From the NCBI GenBank assembly GCA_963989245.1, contig OZ022349.1, positions 28,027,033 to 28,091,032 on the forward strand: 64,000 nt of DNA, in the 5' to 3' direction. Source of the stretch: Nansenia antarctica. Lineage: Eukaryota; Chordata; Actinopteri; Argentiniformes; Microstomatidae. Position 1 is the stretch's first letter, and each line of letters opens with the position of its first letter. A program made the translations under genes and the position numbers. Shown in pieces: positions 10,385-23,367 of the stretch. Below the pieces are notes generated by a model that saw nothing but the letters and a program-made list of their open reading frames with translations, was not told the origin of the DNA and ran no database searches.

Positions 10385-13300
10385 TGATGTCTGGTGTCAA
10401 AACCAGTGACCGCTGCGAAAGAGCAGCTGACAACCTGGGAAAGACCTGGTGACGGCCTGAAGAGACAGCTGACAGGAGGGAACAGACCCCAACGGGGCTG
10501 GCATGGGTTAGCTACCCGTGTTGGCAGGAGCCTTTCACTACACAGTGACTTGGTTCCACCCAACCATGGCTACGAAAAATGCAAAAGGAAAAACACCCCT
10601 AGAGTCTGCGAGAGCGGGGGCGGAAGATGACTCATCGGCGGATCACACGGTAACAGACCCTGGAACGGAAATGACAACGAAGCAAATGATCAGCACGGTA
10701 GTTGACGGAGTAACAACACTGGCAGGACACAAGCTACAAAGCTGCATCTGTGGCTGGAAAAAGATAACATCAGAGAAGGGTCTCAAGATCCACCAGGGCA
10801 GGAAAAAGTGCCTAAGAGAGCTTAGCGAGGTGCCTCGCATTGACCGTTACTTCCTCAGAGGTAGGGCAAATCAGTCGAGTGAAGCCCAGTGGCAGGATAT
10901 TCACCACAGTCCACAGGGTATCAGAACCCCAGACGAAGCTCAACCAAGCACAGATCCATCAATGGACATGAGTCCAGAGCCTATCCAGCCACAGACAGCA
11001 GTAGAGAGGAAGATGAATGGACGAAAGCCTCAAATCTTGTGGCCTAAAGCCTGCCAGAAAAGGAGTGGGAAAACACAGACACAGACCTTGTCCATCTTCT
11101 AGAAGGTCTGAAAGGGGGCGTGGAAAGAAAACTGGACAAGTTTGGAGAGATCATTTACAGCTATGGAGCAGAGAGATTTGGGGTGAAAAGTAAGAACCAT
11201 GGGACACAGAAGGAACCATCAGCCCATCTCAAGTCCAGGAGACAACACGAGATTGAAAGACTTGTGAAAGAAAGAAGGTGCCTGAGAAAACAGTGGAAGA
11301 AGGCCACAGAAGTGGAAAAGAAAGGACTTGAGGCACTACAGGCCGACATCAAGCAGCGTCTTGCAACACTGCGAAGAGCAGAATGCTTGAGAAAGCAACA
11401 CAAGAAGAAAGAGCGAACGAGGACTGCCTTCTACAGAGATCCCTACAAGTTCGTCAAAGACCTCTTTGTCAAGGAGAAAACAGGGACCCTCAAAGTACCC
11501 ATAAGGGAACTAGAGGAGCACCTGAGGAAGACCTACTCTGACAACCAGAGGCATGTGCCAGCCAGCATTCCGGATGACATGCCACCAATCCAACCACCTG
11601 AGCACCAGATGGAAACAAGGCCCCCTACATGGAGCGAAGTTGAGAGCACAGTAAAACGGGCAAGAACAGCCACAGCCCCTGGGCCCAACGGCGTTCCATA
11701 CAGGCTATATAAGAACAGTCCAGGCGTCTTGAAGTACCTCTGGAAGCTAATGAAAGTGGCATGGGAAAAGGGAATCATACCAAAGGCATGGCGAAGGGCA
11801 GGAGGGATCCTGATTCCCAAAGAGAAGAATTCCTCAACCATCGACCAGTTCCGCCAGATCAGTCTACTGAATGTGGAAGGAAAGATTTTCTTCAGTGTTG
11901 TGGCCCAGAGGCTCTCAGTATTCTTGCAGAAGAACAACTTTGTCGACACCTCAGTGCAGAAGGCAGGGATAAGTGGATTCTCAGGATGCCTGGAACACAC
12001 AAATGTCATCTGGCACCAGATACAAACGGCCAAGAAGGAGAAGAAAGACCTGCATGTGGTTTTCTTAGATCTTGCCAATGCCTTCGGGTCAGTGCCTCAT
12101 GAGATTTTGTGGACAGCGTTCAACTTCTTCCAAGTCCCAGAGGGCATCACAAGGCTGGTCAAAGCCTACTTCCAGGACCTCCAGTTCTGTGTTACAGCAC
12201 AAGCCAGTACAACTGCTTGGCAGCACCTCGAGATAGGCATAATGGCGGGCTGCACCATCTCTCCACTGGCGTTTACCATGGCAATGGAGCTCATTATTCG
12301 AGCATCCCGATGGGTTGTTGGAGGGGAACGGTTGAAGAGCGGGCTGCGTCTTCCACCAATCAGGGCGTACATGGAAGACATGACGACAATAACAACAACA
12401 AACGCATGCACCAAACGCCTGCTGGATAAACTCCAGTGAAACATCAAATGGGCACGAATGGAGATTAAACCCAGTAAGTCCCGCAGTATCTCCATTGTCA
12501 AAGGCAAGCTCGCCAATGAGAGGTTCCACGTCAACAACGAGCCAATACCAACAGTTCTGGAGAAGCCCATCAAAAGCCTTGGCCGCTGGTATAGCGCAGA
12601 ACTCAAAGACTCGAAGCAGGTGGAACAACTCAAGCAGGATACAATCAGTGGCCTCAAGCAGATCAACAACACTGCTCTCCCTGGGAAGCTGAAGCTGTGG
12701 TGCTTTCAGTTTGGACTGCTGCCCCGTCTCATGTGGCCAATTTCCATCTACGAGGTCACACTATCCCATGCCAACCGGCTGGAGAGACTGGTGAATGCAC
12801 AAGTGAGGAAGTGGCTTGGACTGCCGAGAGGCCTTAGCAGCATAGGCCTGTATGGCAACGGAGCCCTCTCCCTACCAATCTCAAGCCTGGTGGAGGAGTA
12901 CAAATGTGCCAAATCAAGGCTGGAAATGACTCTAACAGAATCCCGGGATCCATTCGTCAGAGGTGCTGCTCCAATCCTAGCAACGGGGAGGAAATGGAAG
13001 CCATCTGCAGCAGTTGCGGTGGCAAAGACCACCCTCAGACACCGGGATATAGTGGGGCATGTCCAACATGGCAGAGGGGGCCTTGGCTTGGAAACAACAA
13101 CACCCACATGGCAAAAGGCTACTCCAACCGAACGGCGGAAGATGGTGGTTGAGGAGGTGCGCCACCAGGAGGAAGCAGCCAGGTGCGCCAAGGCAGTCTC
13201 CCAAGCCCAGCAAGGCCGCTGGATGAAGTGGGAGAGCGTGGAGAGGAGGAAAATCACGTGGAACGAGCTGTGGAGCATGGAGTCTAATAGACTAAGTTTC

Positions 13301-14296
13301 ATCATCAGAGCCACATATGATGTCCTGCCCTCTCCTACCAACCTACATCTCTGGTATGGAGAGGACCCAGCCTGTCTCCAGTGTGCAGCCCCAGCAACCC
13401 TCAAACACATCTTGGTGGGTTGCAAGACCAGTCTAACTCAAGGAAGATACACCTGGCGCCACAACCAAGTGCTAAAGTGCTTGGCTGCCGAACTTGAGCA
13501 CAAGAGGGTAACCACCAACGCCATGCCTCTCAATGCCCAGACTACCTTTCCACGGAAAACAACCTTCATCCGGGAAGGGGAGAAACAGCGGACCAAGCCA
13601 TCACCTCCAGACTCAGGCCCACTGAACGCAGCCCGGGATTGGGAAATGCGGGTAGACCTCAGCCAGAGGCTCACCTTCCCACCCGAAATTGCAGCGACCA
13701 ACCTGCGCCCAGACCTAGTCCTCTGGTCCAAGTCCTGCCGGCGTGTCTTCATCGTAGAACTGACGGTCCCATGGGAGGAGGCCATCGATGAGGCATTCGA
13801 ACGGAAGAGGCTGCGGTATGCCAACTTAGCAGTCGAAGCAGAGGGGCGGGGCTGGAACGTGAAGGTGTGGCCAGTGGAGGTGGGCTGCAGAGGCTTTGTA
13901 GCCAGCTCCACCACAAGGCTCCTGAGGGCAGTAGGGATCAGAGGACAGGCCCAACGGAAGGCAATCAGAGAACTGTCCACTGCAGCAGAACGGAGCAGTC
14001 ACTGGCTGTGGCTGAAACGTAGGGACCCAACATGGGCTCCCAAATGACCACGTGGTGCCACCGTGCGACACACACCCAGGCCTGATCAGCCTGTGGTGGG
14101 CCAACCTCGGCAGAGGGTGTCTTGTGATAACTGGCCGAAACACCCAATGAGGTCGGGGACCACAACTGAAGATGTGTCGTACTGGTGGCACCACGTGATC
14201 ATTGCCAAATTCCACTCCACCCAAGAGGACATCTCCAACTCCACTCAATTGTTGTGCTGAATATTTAGGGATTTTAACAACCAGTCCTATTAAGAA
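10385..14296 (+). mobile_element. RLE-type non-LTR retrotransposon, full length (R2/R4/HERO-like)
   Basis: About 3.9 kb, starting TGATGTCTGGTG directly after the truncated copy and ending CTATTAAGAATCC before the resumed LINE 5' UTR (ATTCTGTGTGGATAAAAG). Order: N-terminal zinc finger, RT, CCHC knuckle, restriction-like endonuclease, 3' UTR. This domain order defines the RLE class of non-LTR elements; the clade assignment is from memory of the family and less certain. Confidence 0.82.
10566..14047 (+). pseudogene. Single ORF of RLE element (ZnF-RT-CCHC-endonuclease), broken
   Basis: The intended ORF is about 1160 codons from ATG 10566. Zinc finger: CICGWKK...GLKIHQGRKKC near 10744-10810. RT blocks: TAPGPNGVPYRLYKN, LDLANAFGSVPH, GIMAGCTISPLAF. 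Knuckle: CLQC-x7-H-x4-C near 13376-13427. Endonuclease of PD-(D/E)xK type: RPD, VELT and KRLRY near 13700-13815. Damage: a one-base deletion near 11050 (ALPEKEW resumes in the next frame), TGG to TGA at 12437-12439, and a changed RT active site, YMED, where a DD pair is expected. The element is dead despite its fresh look. It normally nicks its target and reverse-transcribes its RNA there. Confidence 0.85.
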
Positions 14297-15058
14297 TCCA
14301 TTCTGTGTGGATAAAAGTCAAGTAAAACAGAGATCAACACCGCCTGTATTCTAATCACTTGTACTATGAGGAAAAAAGTCAAATTCAGAGATAAAAGACT
14401 CTGTGGATAAAAGTCAATTCGGAGATTCCAGCGTAGTGTAGCCTACCGAGGCAGCATCACAGCGACAGTGGAAGCAGGGCCCAGAGCAGGAGTGATGCCG
14501 GTAGTAGAGTCACCGCGGCAGGTAACTTGCAGTCAGGGGAATGGGCTGAGTGACTGAAGGTAGCACGCCGACATCCACGAGGGTCGCACTGGGCTAGGAA
14601 AGTCCAAACACGCAGCACCGTAGTTCCACAGTAGATAGGCTACAGCAACAGCGGGGCAGGGTAAATCCAGGCGAATTATAGTTCAGTTGTTTAGCGATCT
14701 GGGTCGCAGACAGCAGATGGTGAAACAGCGCTCATACACTGGAAAACACCGTAATCAGAGTGACGGACAGGCACCTGAGCACCTGGTCTGACTACGGCTC
14801 CACCAAGCTGCTTAACCCAGCAGTTTTACAACAGGTAAGGCTCTGTGAGCCAAAACAATTTGATCAAGGTGTGGTAATTATTTTTGGTTTGTTACCTTAA
14901 ACATAAAACGGTAAACTTGACGCATGACAAAGAACAAAAATAAAACAAGGAGCTGTTTTTTGCGCTGCCATCATGCCGCATCCATCTTGGATTGCATTGT
15001 ACATGCTCCCCTTCGTATGATTCGCTCGTAGGTCGGGCTGTGGTTGTGATCACAGCCC

Positions 15059-15909
15059 TTATAGATCTGGGAACAAACAATACGATTTGAAACTAGGGAT
15101 GTACCTGCATACGAAAATGTTATTCAGAAAAGCATAAATAATGCAATACACATACAGTTTCTAGTTGCTCATTATTATTCTGAAAAATTTTCAATATTGA
15201 CATCAACGCAATCAGTCATTATGTTTCTTAAATCAATTCATATAATTGTGGATGGCCACAAGATAAAAATGCCCATTATGTTTGCGATATGAGTTTGATT
15301 TCACTAACTAACTAGTCATTTAATTCACTACACATTATTGACCGAGTCAGCGCAGAGCAGGCAGCGAGAACAAATTCCACCGGCTTTGGTCGTGTGACTA
15401 ATAAACTATCTATCTATCTATCATAAGAAATGCATTGCTTCTTTAGGGTCTTTGATGAAAACAGTGCTTCTGATATATATAGTAAATATGTGCAAAATAC
15501 TTTTCTCCTCCGAATATCTATTCCCTCCATACTGTATGTGGTTCAGAGTGCACCAAATACATCTCCTAGCGAAGGTCTCCTGAACCCCAACATGGGTGAA
15601 CAACCCAAACTCTGTACAACATACACTGCTAGCTACAGCCCTTCAGGTAACAATGAGTAGTTAACATTATTTGCATATAGAAATGTAGATATAACATCAA
15701 GGATTTCTATGGGTACACAGTTGAGAATGTGATGATGTAACAAACGAGGACCACACAACTGGGGTTCTAGAACCAGTTCTAGTGTAAACAACAGTGTTAT
15801 CATTTAAATGACCTGCAATTCCTCTGCATAGAGCACACATTTGATTATTATCAAGAATATCCAAAGCTGAAATATTAGGGTTAGGAGAAGTTTTCTAACA
15901 TAACTAAAT
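15059..15909 (+). promoter_or_regulatory. 5' flank of PABP copy 2
   Basis: Resumes exactly where copy 1 spacer stops, with the same TATA-like run and GTAACA donor. Because the LINE plus RLE insertion sits 850 bp upstream of the start codon, copy 2 is the only copy whose distal upstream DNA differs from its siblings. Confidence 0.35.
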
Positions 15910-18900
15910 ATGGCCTGTATGTTGTATGTTGGAGATCTCCACCAGGATACCACTGAGACAATGTTGGATGAGAAATTCAGCTCTGCAGGTGCAACTACCA
16001 TCCGAGTGTGCAGGGACAAGATCACCCAACGATCCTTGGGGTATGCCTATGTCAACTTTCAACAGCACGCTGATGCAGAGCTTGCTCTGGAAACGATGAA
16101 CTTTGATGACCTCCAAGGAAGACCTATGCGCATCATGTGGTTTCAGCTTGACCCTTCACTGAGGAAGAGTGGGGTAGGCAATGTTTTCCTCAAGAACTTG
16201 GAGGAATCTATTGACAGCCAGGCCCTCTACGACACGTTTTCTACATTTGGAAAGGTCCTTTCCTGTAAGGTGGTTTGTGATGAGAATGGCCAATCTAAAG
16301 GCCATGCCTATGTGCAATATGAGTGCCAGGAGGCTGCTGAGAGAGCCATTAAGAGGCTGAATGGCATGCTGTTCAATGACAAACCAGTGTTTATTGGACA
16401 CTTCAAATCTAACAAAGAACGAGAGGCTGAACATGGAGCCAGGGCCAGAGAGTTCACCAATGTGTACATAAAAAACCATGGCAAGGATATGGATGACCAA
16501 AAACTGAAGGAAAAGTTTGAAATATATGGACCAACCCAGAGAGTCCGGGTCATAACTGATGTCAAGGGTCAGTCCAGGGGTTTCGGTTTTGTTTGCTTCG
16601 AAAGGCATGAGGACGCCCAGAAGGCTGTCGACGACATGAATGGTCAGAACATCGACGGGAGAAAGGTCTACGTGGGCCGTGCCCAGAAGAGAAGAGAGCG
16701 CCAGACCGCGCTGAAGCACCGGTTTGAACACATGAAGCATGAGCGTATGACCAGATACCAGGTTTGTGGCCTCCAGTTCTCTGATACTAACACAGAAGTT
16801 GATACTATTTACACATAGTTATTGTTGATGTATTTGAGGTATGAAAAACATCTCACTAAACAGGTTTTTTCGCTTACCAGGGTGTCAATCTGTACGTGAA
16901 GAACCTGGATGATGGCTGGGACGATGAGCGTCTGCACCGAGCGTTCTCCTCCTTCGGAACGATCACCAGTGCGAAGGTGATGATGGAAGGTCAACGCAGC
17001 AAGGGCTTCGGCTTTGTGCGCTTCTCCTCCCCCGAGGACGCCACCAAGGCCATGACTGAGATGAACGGCCGCGTCGTGGCCAACAAGCCGTTGTATGTGG
17101 CCCTGGCCCGGAGCAGGAAGGACCGCCAAGCACACCAACAGGCGTTTATCACAGAAGAGTACAGTGTCTGCGGCATGCCCGACCTAGTCATCGACCCCTA
17201 CCAGCCTGCTCCACCGTCTGGATACGTCATGGCTCCCGTTCCACAGCCCCAGACCTGTGGTGGTACTACCTACTACCTCACCAACCAGCTGGATCAACTG
17301 AGACCTCCTCCTGGCTGGGCCACCCAGAGTGTGCAACCTCAGTACTTCCAGAACATGCCCTCCTACATCATGCCTCACTACCCACAGCAGCACATGGCTC
17401 CTCCCCAGCTCCAGGTCCCCATGCAGCAGCAGCAGCAGCCTGCTTCGCTGACTGCCTCCATGCTGGCCGCCACTCCTCCTGAGGAGCGGAAACAGCTGCT
17501 GGGTGAGTCTACTTTACGATCTTTAGATCCCCCATTAGCTATACTGTATAATAACTGTTACTGATTTGTTTGATTCTCCATCCCTCCAGGTGAGCATCTC
17601 TTCCAACTTATCAAGGAAACTCACCCCAGTCTAGCTGCCAAGGTCACAGGGATGCTGCTGGAGATGGACAACGAAGAACTTCTCTACATGCTGGAGGCTC
17701 CAGAGTTCCTGAGCTCCAAGGTGGATGCAGCGGTCGCTGCGCTGCAGGCACACTGGTCCCAGGTCCCCATGCAGCAGCAGCAGCAGCCTGCTTCGCTGAC
17801 TGCCTCCATGCTGGCCGCCACTCCTCCTGAGGAGCGGAAACAGCTGCTGGGTGAGTCTACTTTACGATCTTTAGATCCCCCATTAGCTATACTGTATAAT
17901 AACTGTTACTGATTTGTTTGATTCTCCATCCCTCCAGGTGAGCATCTCTTCCAACTTATCAAGGAAACTCACCCCAGTCTAGCTGCCAAGGTCACAGGGA
18001 TGCTGCTGGAGATGGACAACGAAGAACTTCTCTACATGCTGGAGGCTCCAGAGTTCCTGAGCTCCAAGGTGGATGCAGCGGTCGCTGCGCTGCAGGCACA
18101 CTGGTCCCAGGTCCCCATGCAGCAGCAGCAGCAGCCTGCTTCGCTGACTGCCTCCATGCTGGCCGCCACTCCTCCTGAGGAGCAGAAACAGCTGCTGGGT
18201 GAGTCTACTTTACGATCTTTAGATCCCCCATTAGCTATACTGTATAATAACTGTTACTGATTTGTTTGATTCTCCATCCCTCCAGGTGAGCATCTCTTCC
18301 AACTTATCAAGGAAACTCACCCCAGTCTAGCTGCCAAGGTCACAGGGATGCTGCTGGAGATGGACAACGAAGAACTTCTCTACATGCTGGAGGCTCCAGA
18401 GTTCCTGAGCTCCAAGGTGGATGCAGCGGTCGCTGCGCTGCAGGCACACTGGTCCCAGGTCCCCATGCAGCAGCAGCAGCAGCCTGCTTCGCTGACTGCC
18501 TCCATGCTGGCCGCCACTCCTCCTGAGGAGCGGAAACAGCTGCTGGGTGAGTCTACTTTACGATCTTTAGATCCCCCATTAGCTATACTGTATAATAACT
18601 GTTACTGATTTGTTTGATTCTCCATCCCTCCAGGTGAGCATCTCTTCCAACTTATCAAGGAAACTCACCCCAGTCTAGCTGCCAAGGTCACAGGGATGCT
18701 GCTGGAGATGGACAACGAAGAACTTCTCTACATGCTGGAGGCTCCAGAGTTCCTGAGCTCCAAGGTGGATGCAGCGGTCGCTGCGCTGCAGGCACACTGG
18801 TCCCAGGTCCCCATGCAGCAGCAGCAGCCTGCTTCGCTGACTGCCTCCATGCTGGCCGCCACTCCTCCTGAGGAGCGGAAACAGCTGCTGGGTGAGTCTA

Positions 18901-21900
18901 CTTTACGATCTTTAGATCCCCCATTAGCTATACTGTATAATAACTGTTACTGATTTGTTTGATTCTCCATCCCTCCAGGTGAGCATCTCTTCCAACTTAT
19001 CAAGGAAACTCACCCCAGTCTAGCTGCCAAGGTCACATGGATGCTGCTGGAGATGGACAACGAAGAACTTCTCTTCATGCTGGAGGCTCCAGAGTTCCTG
19101 AGCTCCAAGGTGGATGCAGTGGTCGCTGCGCTGCAGGCACACTGGTCCCAGGTCCCCATGCAGCAGCAGCAGCAGCCTGCTTCGCTGACTGCCTCCATGC
19201 TGGCCGCCACTCCTCCTGAGGAGCGGAAACAGCTGCTGGGTGAGTCTACTTTACGATCTTTAGATCCCCCATTAGCTATACTGTATAATAACTGTTACTG
19301 ATTTGTTTGATTCTCCATCCCTCCAGGTGAGCATCTCTTCCAACTTATCAAGGAAACTCACCCCAGTCTAGCTGCCAAGGTCACAGGGATGCTGCTGGAG
19401 ATGGACAACGAAGAACTTCTCTACATGCTGGAGGCTCCAGAGTTCCTGAGCTCCAAGGTGGATGCAGCGGTCGCTGCGCTGCAGGCACACTGGTCCCAGG
19501 TCCCCATGCAGCAGCAGCAGCAGCCTGCTTCGCTGACTGCCTCCATGCTGGCCGCCACTCCTCCTGAGGAGCGGAAACAGCTGCTGGGTGAGTCTACTTT
19601 ACGATCTTTAGATCCCCCATTAGCTATACTGTATAATAACTGTTACTGATTTGTTTGATTCTCCATCCCTCCAGGTGAGCATCTCTTCCAACTTATCAAG
19701 GAAACTCACCCCAGTCTAGCTGCCAAGGTCACAGGGATGCTGCTGGAGATGGACAACGAAGAACTTCTCTACATGCTGGAGGCTCCAGAGTTCCTGAGCT
19801 CCAAGGTGGATGCAGCGGTCGCTGCGCTGCAGGCACACTGGTCCCAGGTCCCCATGCAGCAGCAGCAGCAGCCTGCTTCGCTGACTGCCTCCATGCTGGC
19901 CGCCACTCCTCCTGAGGAGCAGAAACAGCTGCTGGGTGAGTCTACTTTACGATCTTTAGATCCCCCATTAGCTATACTGTATAATAACTGTTACTGATTT
20001 GTTTGATTCTCCATCCCTCCAGGTGAGCATCTCTTCCAACTTATCAAGGAAACTCACCCCAGTCTAGCTGCCAAGGTCACAGGGATGCTGCTGGAGATGG
20101 ACAACGAAGAACTTCTCTACATGCTGGAGGCTCCAGAGTTCCTGAGCTCCAAGGTGGATGCAGCGGTCGCTGCGCTGCAGGCACACTGGTCCCAGGTCCC
20201 CATGCAGCAGCAGCAGCCTGCTTCGCTGACTGCCTCCATGCTGGCCGCCACTCCTCCTGAGGAGCGGAAACAGCTGCTGGGTGAGTCTACTTTACGATCT
20301 TTAGATCCCCCATTAGCTATACTGTATAATAACTGTTACTGATTTGTTTGATTCTCCATCCCTCCAGGTGAGCATCTCTTCCAACTTATCAAGGAAACTC
20401 ACCCCAGTCTAGCTGCCAAGGTCACAGGGATGCTGCTGGAGATGGACAACGAAGAACTTCTCTACATGCTGGAGGCTCCAGAGTTCCTGAGCTCCAAGGT
20501 GGATGCAGTGGTCGCTGCGCTGCAGGCACACTGGTCCCAGGTCCCCATGCAGCAGCAGCAGCAGCCTGCTTCGCTGACTGCCTCCATGCTGGCCGCCACT
20601 CCTCCTGAGGAGCGGAAACAGCTGCTGGGTGAGTCTACTTTACGATCTTTAGATCCCCCATTAGCTATACTGTATAATAACTGTTACTGATTTGTTTGAT
20701 TCTCCATCCCTCCAGGTGAGCATCTCTTCCAACTTATCAAGGAAACTCACCCCAGTCTAGCTGCCAAGGTCACAGGGATGCTGCTGGAGATGGACAACGA
20801 AGAACTTCTCTACATGCTGGAGGCTCCAGAGTTCCTGAGCTCCAAGGTGGATGCAGCGGTCGCTGCGCTGCAGGCACACTGGTCCCAGGTCCCCATGCAG
20901 CAGCAGCAGCCTGCTTCGCTGACTGCCTCCATGCTGGCCGCCACTCCTCCTGAGGAGCGGAAACAGCTGCTGGGTGAGTCTACTTTACGATCTTTAGATC
21001 CCCCATTAGCTATACTGTATAATAACTGTTACTGATTTGTTTGATTCTCCATCCCTCCAGGTGAGCATCTCTTCCAACTTATCAAGGAAACTCACCCCAG
21101 TCTAGCTGCCAAGGTCACATGGATGCTGCTGGAGATGGACAACGAAGAACTTCTCTTCATGCTGGAGGCTCCAGAGTTCCTGAGCTCCAAGGTGGATGCA
21201 GTGGTCGCTGCGCTGCAGGCACACTGGTCCCAGGTCCCCATGCAGCAGCAGCAGCAGCCTGCTTCGCTGACTGCCTCCATGCTGGCCGCCACTCCTCCTG
21301 AGGAGCGGAAACAGCTGCTGGGTGAGTCTACTTTACGATCTTTAGATCCCCCATTAGCTATACTGTATAATAACTGTTACTGATTTGTTTGATTCTCCAT
21401 CCCTCCAGGTGAGCATCTCTTCCAACTTATCAAGGAAACTCACCCCAGTCTAGCTGCCAAGGTCACAGGGATGCTGCTGGAGATGGACAACGAAGAACTT
21501 CTCTACATGCTGGAGGCTCCAGAGTTCCTGAGCTCCAAGGTGGATGCAGCGGTCGCTGCGCTGCAGGCACACTGGTCCCAGGTCCCCATGCAGCAGCAGC
21601 AGCAGCCTGCTTCGCTGACTGCCTCCATGCTGGCCGCCACTCCTCCTGAGGAGCGGAAACAGCTGCTGGGTGAGTCTACTTTACGATCTTTAGATCCCCC
21701 ATTAGCTATACTGTATAATAACTGTTACTGATTTGTTTGATTCTCCATCCCTCCAGGTGAGCATCTCTTCCAACTTATCAAGGAAACTCACCCCAGTCTA
21801 GCTGCCAAGGTCACAGGGATGCTGCTGGAGATGGACAACGAAGAACTTCTCTACATGCTGGAGGCTCCAGAGTTCCTGAGCTCCAAGGTGGATGATGCGG

Positions 21901-21965
21901 TCGCTGCGCTGCAGGCACACTGGGCTAAGGAGGCTGCACAGAAGTCTGACCCCCGACCAGCTTGA
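15910..21965 (+). CDS. PABPC-like poly(A)-binding protein, copy 2, 13 MLLE domains
   Basis: Exons: 15910-16761, 16881-17502, then MLLE exons 17590-17850, 17938-18198, 18286-18546, 18634-18891, 18979-19239, 19327-19587, 19675-19935, 20023-20280, 20368-20628, 20716-20973, 21061-21321, 21409-21669, and the terminal exon 21757-21965. The joined CDS is 4806 nt (1601 residues), with four RRMs followed by 13 MLLE domains. Only the last MLLE has the usual PABPC tail (KVDDAVAALQAHWAKEAAQK). Sequence differences from copy 1 include NFDDLQG for NFDYLQG and RVITDV for RVMTDV. Units 5 and 11 share three changes (KVTWMLLE, ELLFML, VDAVV). All units keep frame, open exons and splice sites, as expected if the protein is made. 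Exact unit number depends on correct assembly. Role inferred: cytoplasmic poly(A) binding with multivalent PAM2-partner capture. Confidence 0.87.
17503..21756 (+). repeat. MLLE-exon minisatellite, copy 2 (12 units plus terminal exon)
   Basis: Twelve units of 348 or 345 bp. Marker variants show higher-order structure: EEQK in units 2 and 7; short Gln run in units 4, 8 and 10; VDAVV in units 5, 9 and 11; KVTW/LLFML in units 5 and 11. Units 4-6 and 10-12 have the same marker order, so multi-unit blocks have been duplicated, as in satellite DNA. Confidence 0.92.
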
Positions 21966-22082
21966 GTTCAATGAGACTAAGACAAGGGATGGAAATCCAG
22001 ACATTTAAAACCTACTCCTACAACATTTAAACATCTTTTAACATAGAACAGCTTTTGCTATATTTTTTGATATTACAGTATT

Positions 22083-22088
22083 AATAAA
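22083..22088 (+). promoter_or_regulatory. Poly(A) signal of PABP copy 2
   Basis: AATAAA 118 bp after the stop codon, in the same context as in copy 1. Confidence 0.6.
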
Positions 22089-23367
22089 TTATTTCATTAC
22101 CAAATGAACAAAATTTACTCTGCTATGTCTGAGTGTCCTTTACTGTGTCAGTGATCAGAATATCAACAGTGTGGTCCTGTAGAGAGAGACTTGATAGCTC
22201 TGCATTTTAGATTGTACATTTTGGAAAGTCATTTGGAAAGTCATTAAATACCGCTGACTGTGATCAATTCTCAAACTATCTTCAGAGGCCAATACATCTC
22301 TGTGCTTCTAGATCTGGGCCAAACAATAACATTTGAGATCAGCAAGATTTGTTTACCTCTATTTGATTAATCTCATTTTGGAAAACTAAGTAAGAGCTTT
22401 TATTCAAGTGCAGTGGGCTCATTTATTATACAGTATACAATCGTTCAATCATTTGTTATATACTATTAAAAAAAAATCCATTCTGTTTGCAAGATAGGAC
22501 TTTGATTTCACTAACTAGTCATTTCATTTACTACACATTATTGAAAAGGGATCGCTATTCTGTAGCCGTCATCAAACATCAAAACATCTCTGTGTTTATA
22601 GATCTGGGAACAAACAATACGATTTGAAACTAGGGATGTACCTGAATACGAAAATGTTATTCAGAAAAGCATAAATAATGCAATACACATACAGTTTCTA
22701 GTTGCTCATTATTATTCTGAAAAAATTTCAATATTGACATCAACGCAATCAGTCATTATGTTTCTTAAATCAATTGATATAATTGTGGATGGCCACAAGA
22801 TAAAAATGCCCATTATGTTTGCGATATATGAGTTTGATTTCACTAACTAACTTGTCATTTAATTCACTACACATTATTGACCGAGTCAGCGCAGAGCAGG
22901 CAGCGAGAACAAATTCCACCGGCTTTGGTCGTGTGACTAATAAACTATATATCTATCTATCATAAGAAATGCATTGCTTCTTTAGGGTCTTTGATGAAAA
23001 CAGTGCTTCTGATATATATAGTAAATATGTGCAAAATACTTTTCTCCTCCGAATATCTATTCCCTCCATACTGTATGTGGTTCAGAGTGCACCAAATACA
23101 TCTCCTAGCGAAGGTCTCCTGAACCCCAACATGGGTGAACAACCCAAACTCTGTACAACATACACTGCTAGCTACAGCCCTTCAGGTAACAATGAGTAGT
23201 TAACATTATTTGCATATAGAAATGTAGATATAACATCAAGGATTTCTATGGGTGTTATGATTTAAATGACCTGCAATTCCTCTGCATAGAGCACACATTT
23301 GATTATTATCAAGAATATCCAAAGCTAAAATATTAGGGTTAGGAGAAGTTTTCTAACATAACTAAAT

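Larger units (their letters stand above)
5529..15058 (-). mobile_element. CR1/L2-type LINE, near full length, split by an RLE element
   Basis: The uninterrupted spacer between copies 2 and 3 (near 22600) shows the empty site, so the insertion edges can be read directly: TTAT at 5525-5528 and 15059-15062 is a short target duplication. The 3' end is the A-rich tail (T-rich on +) at 5529-5553. The coding part is antisense to the genes. The 5' UTR continues on both sides of the nested 9501-14296 insertion: GGATAAAAGTC motifs at 9489, 14309 and 14403 belong to it. Without the nested element the LINE is about 4.7 kb. Confidence 0.85.
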
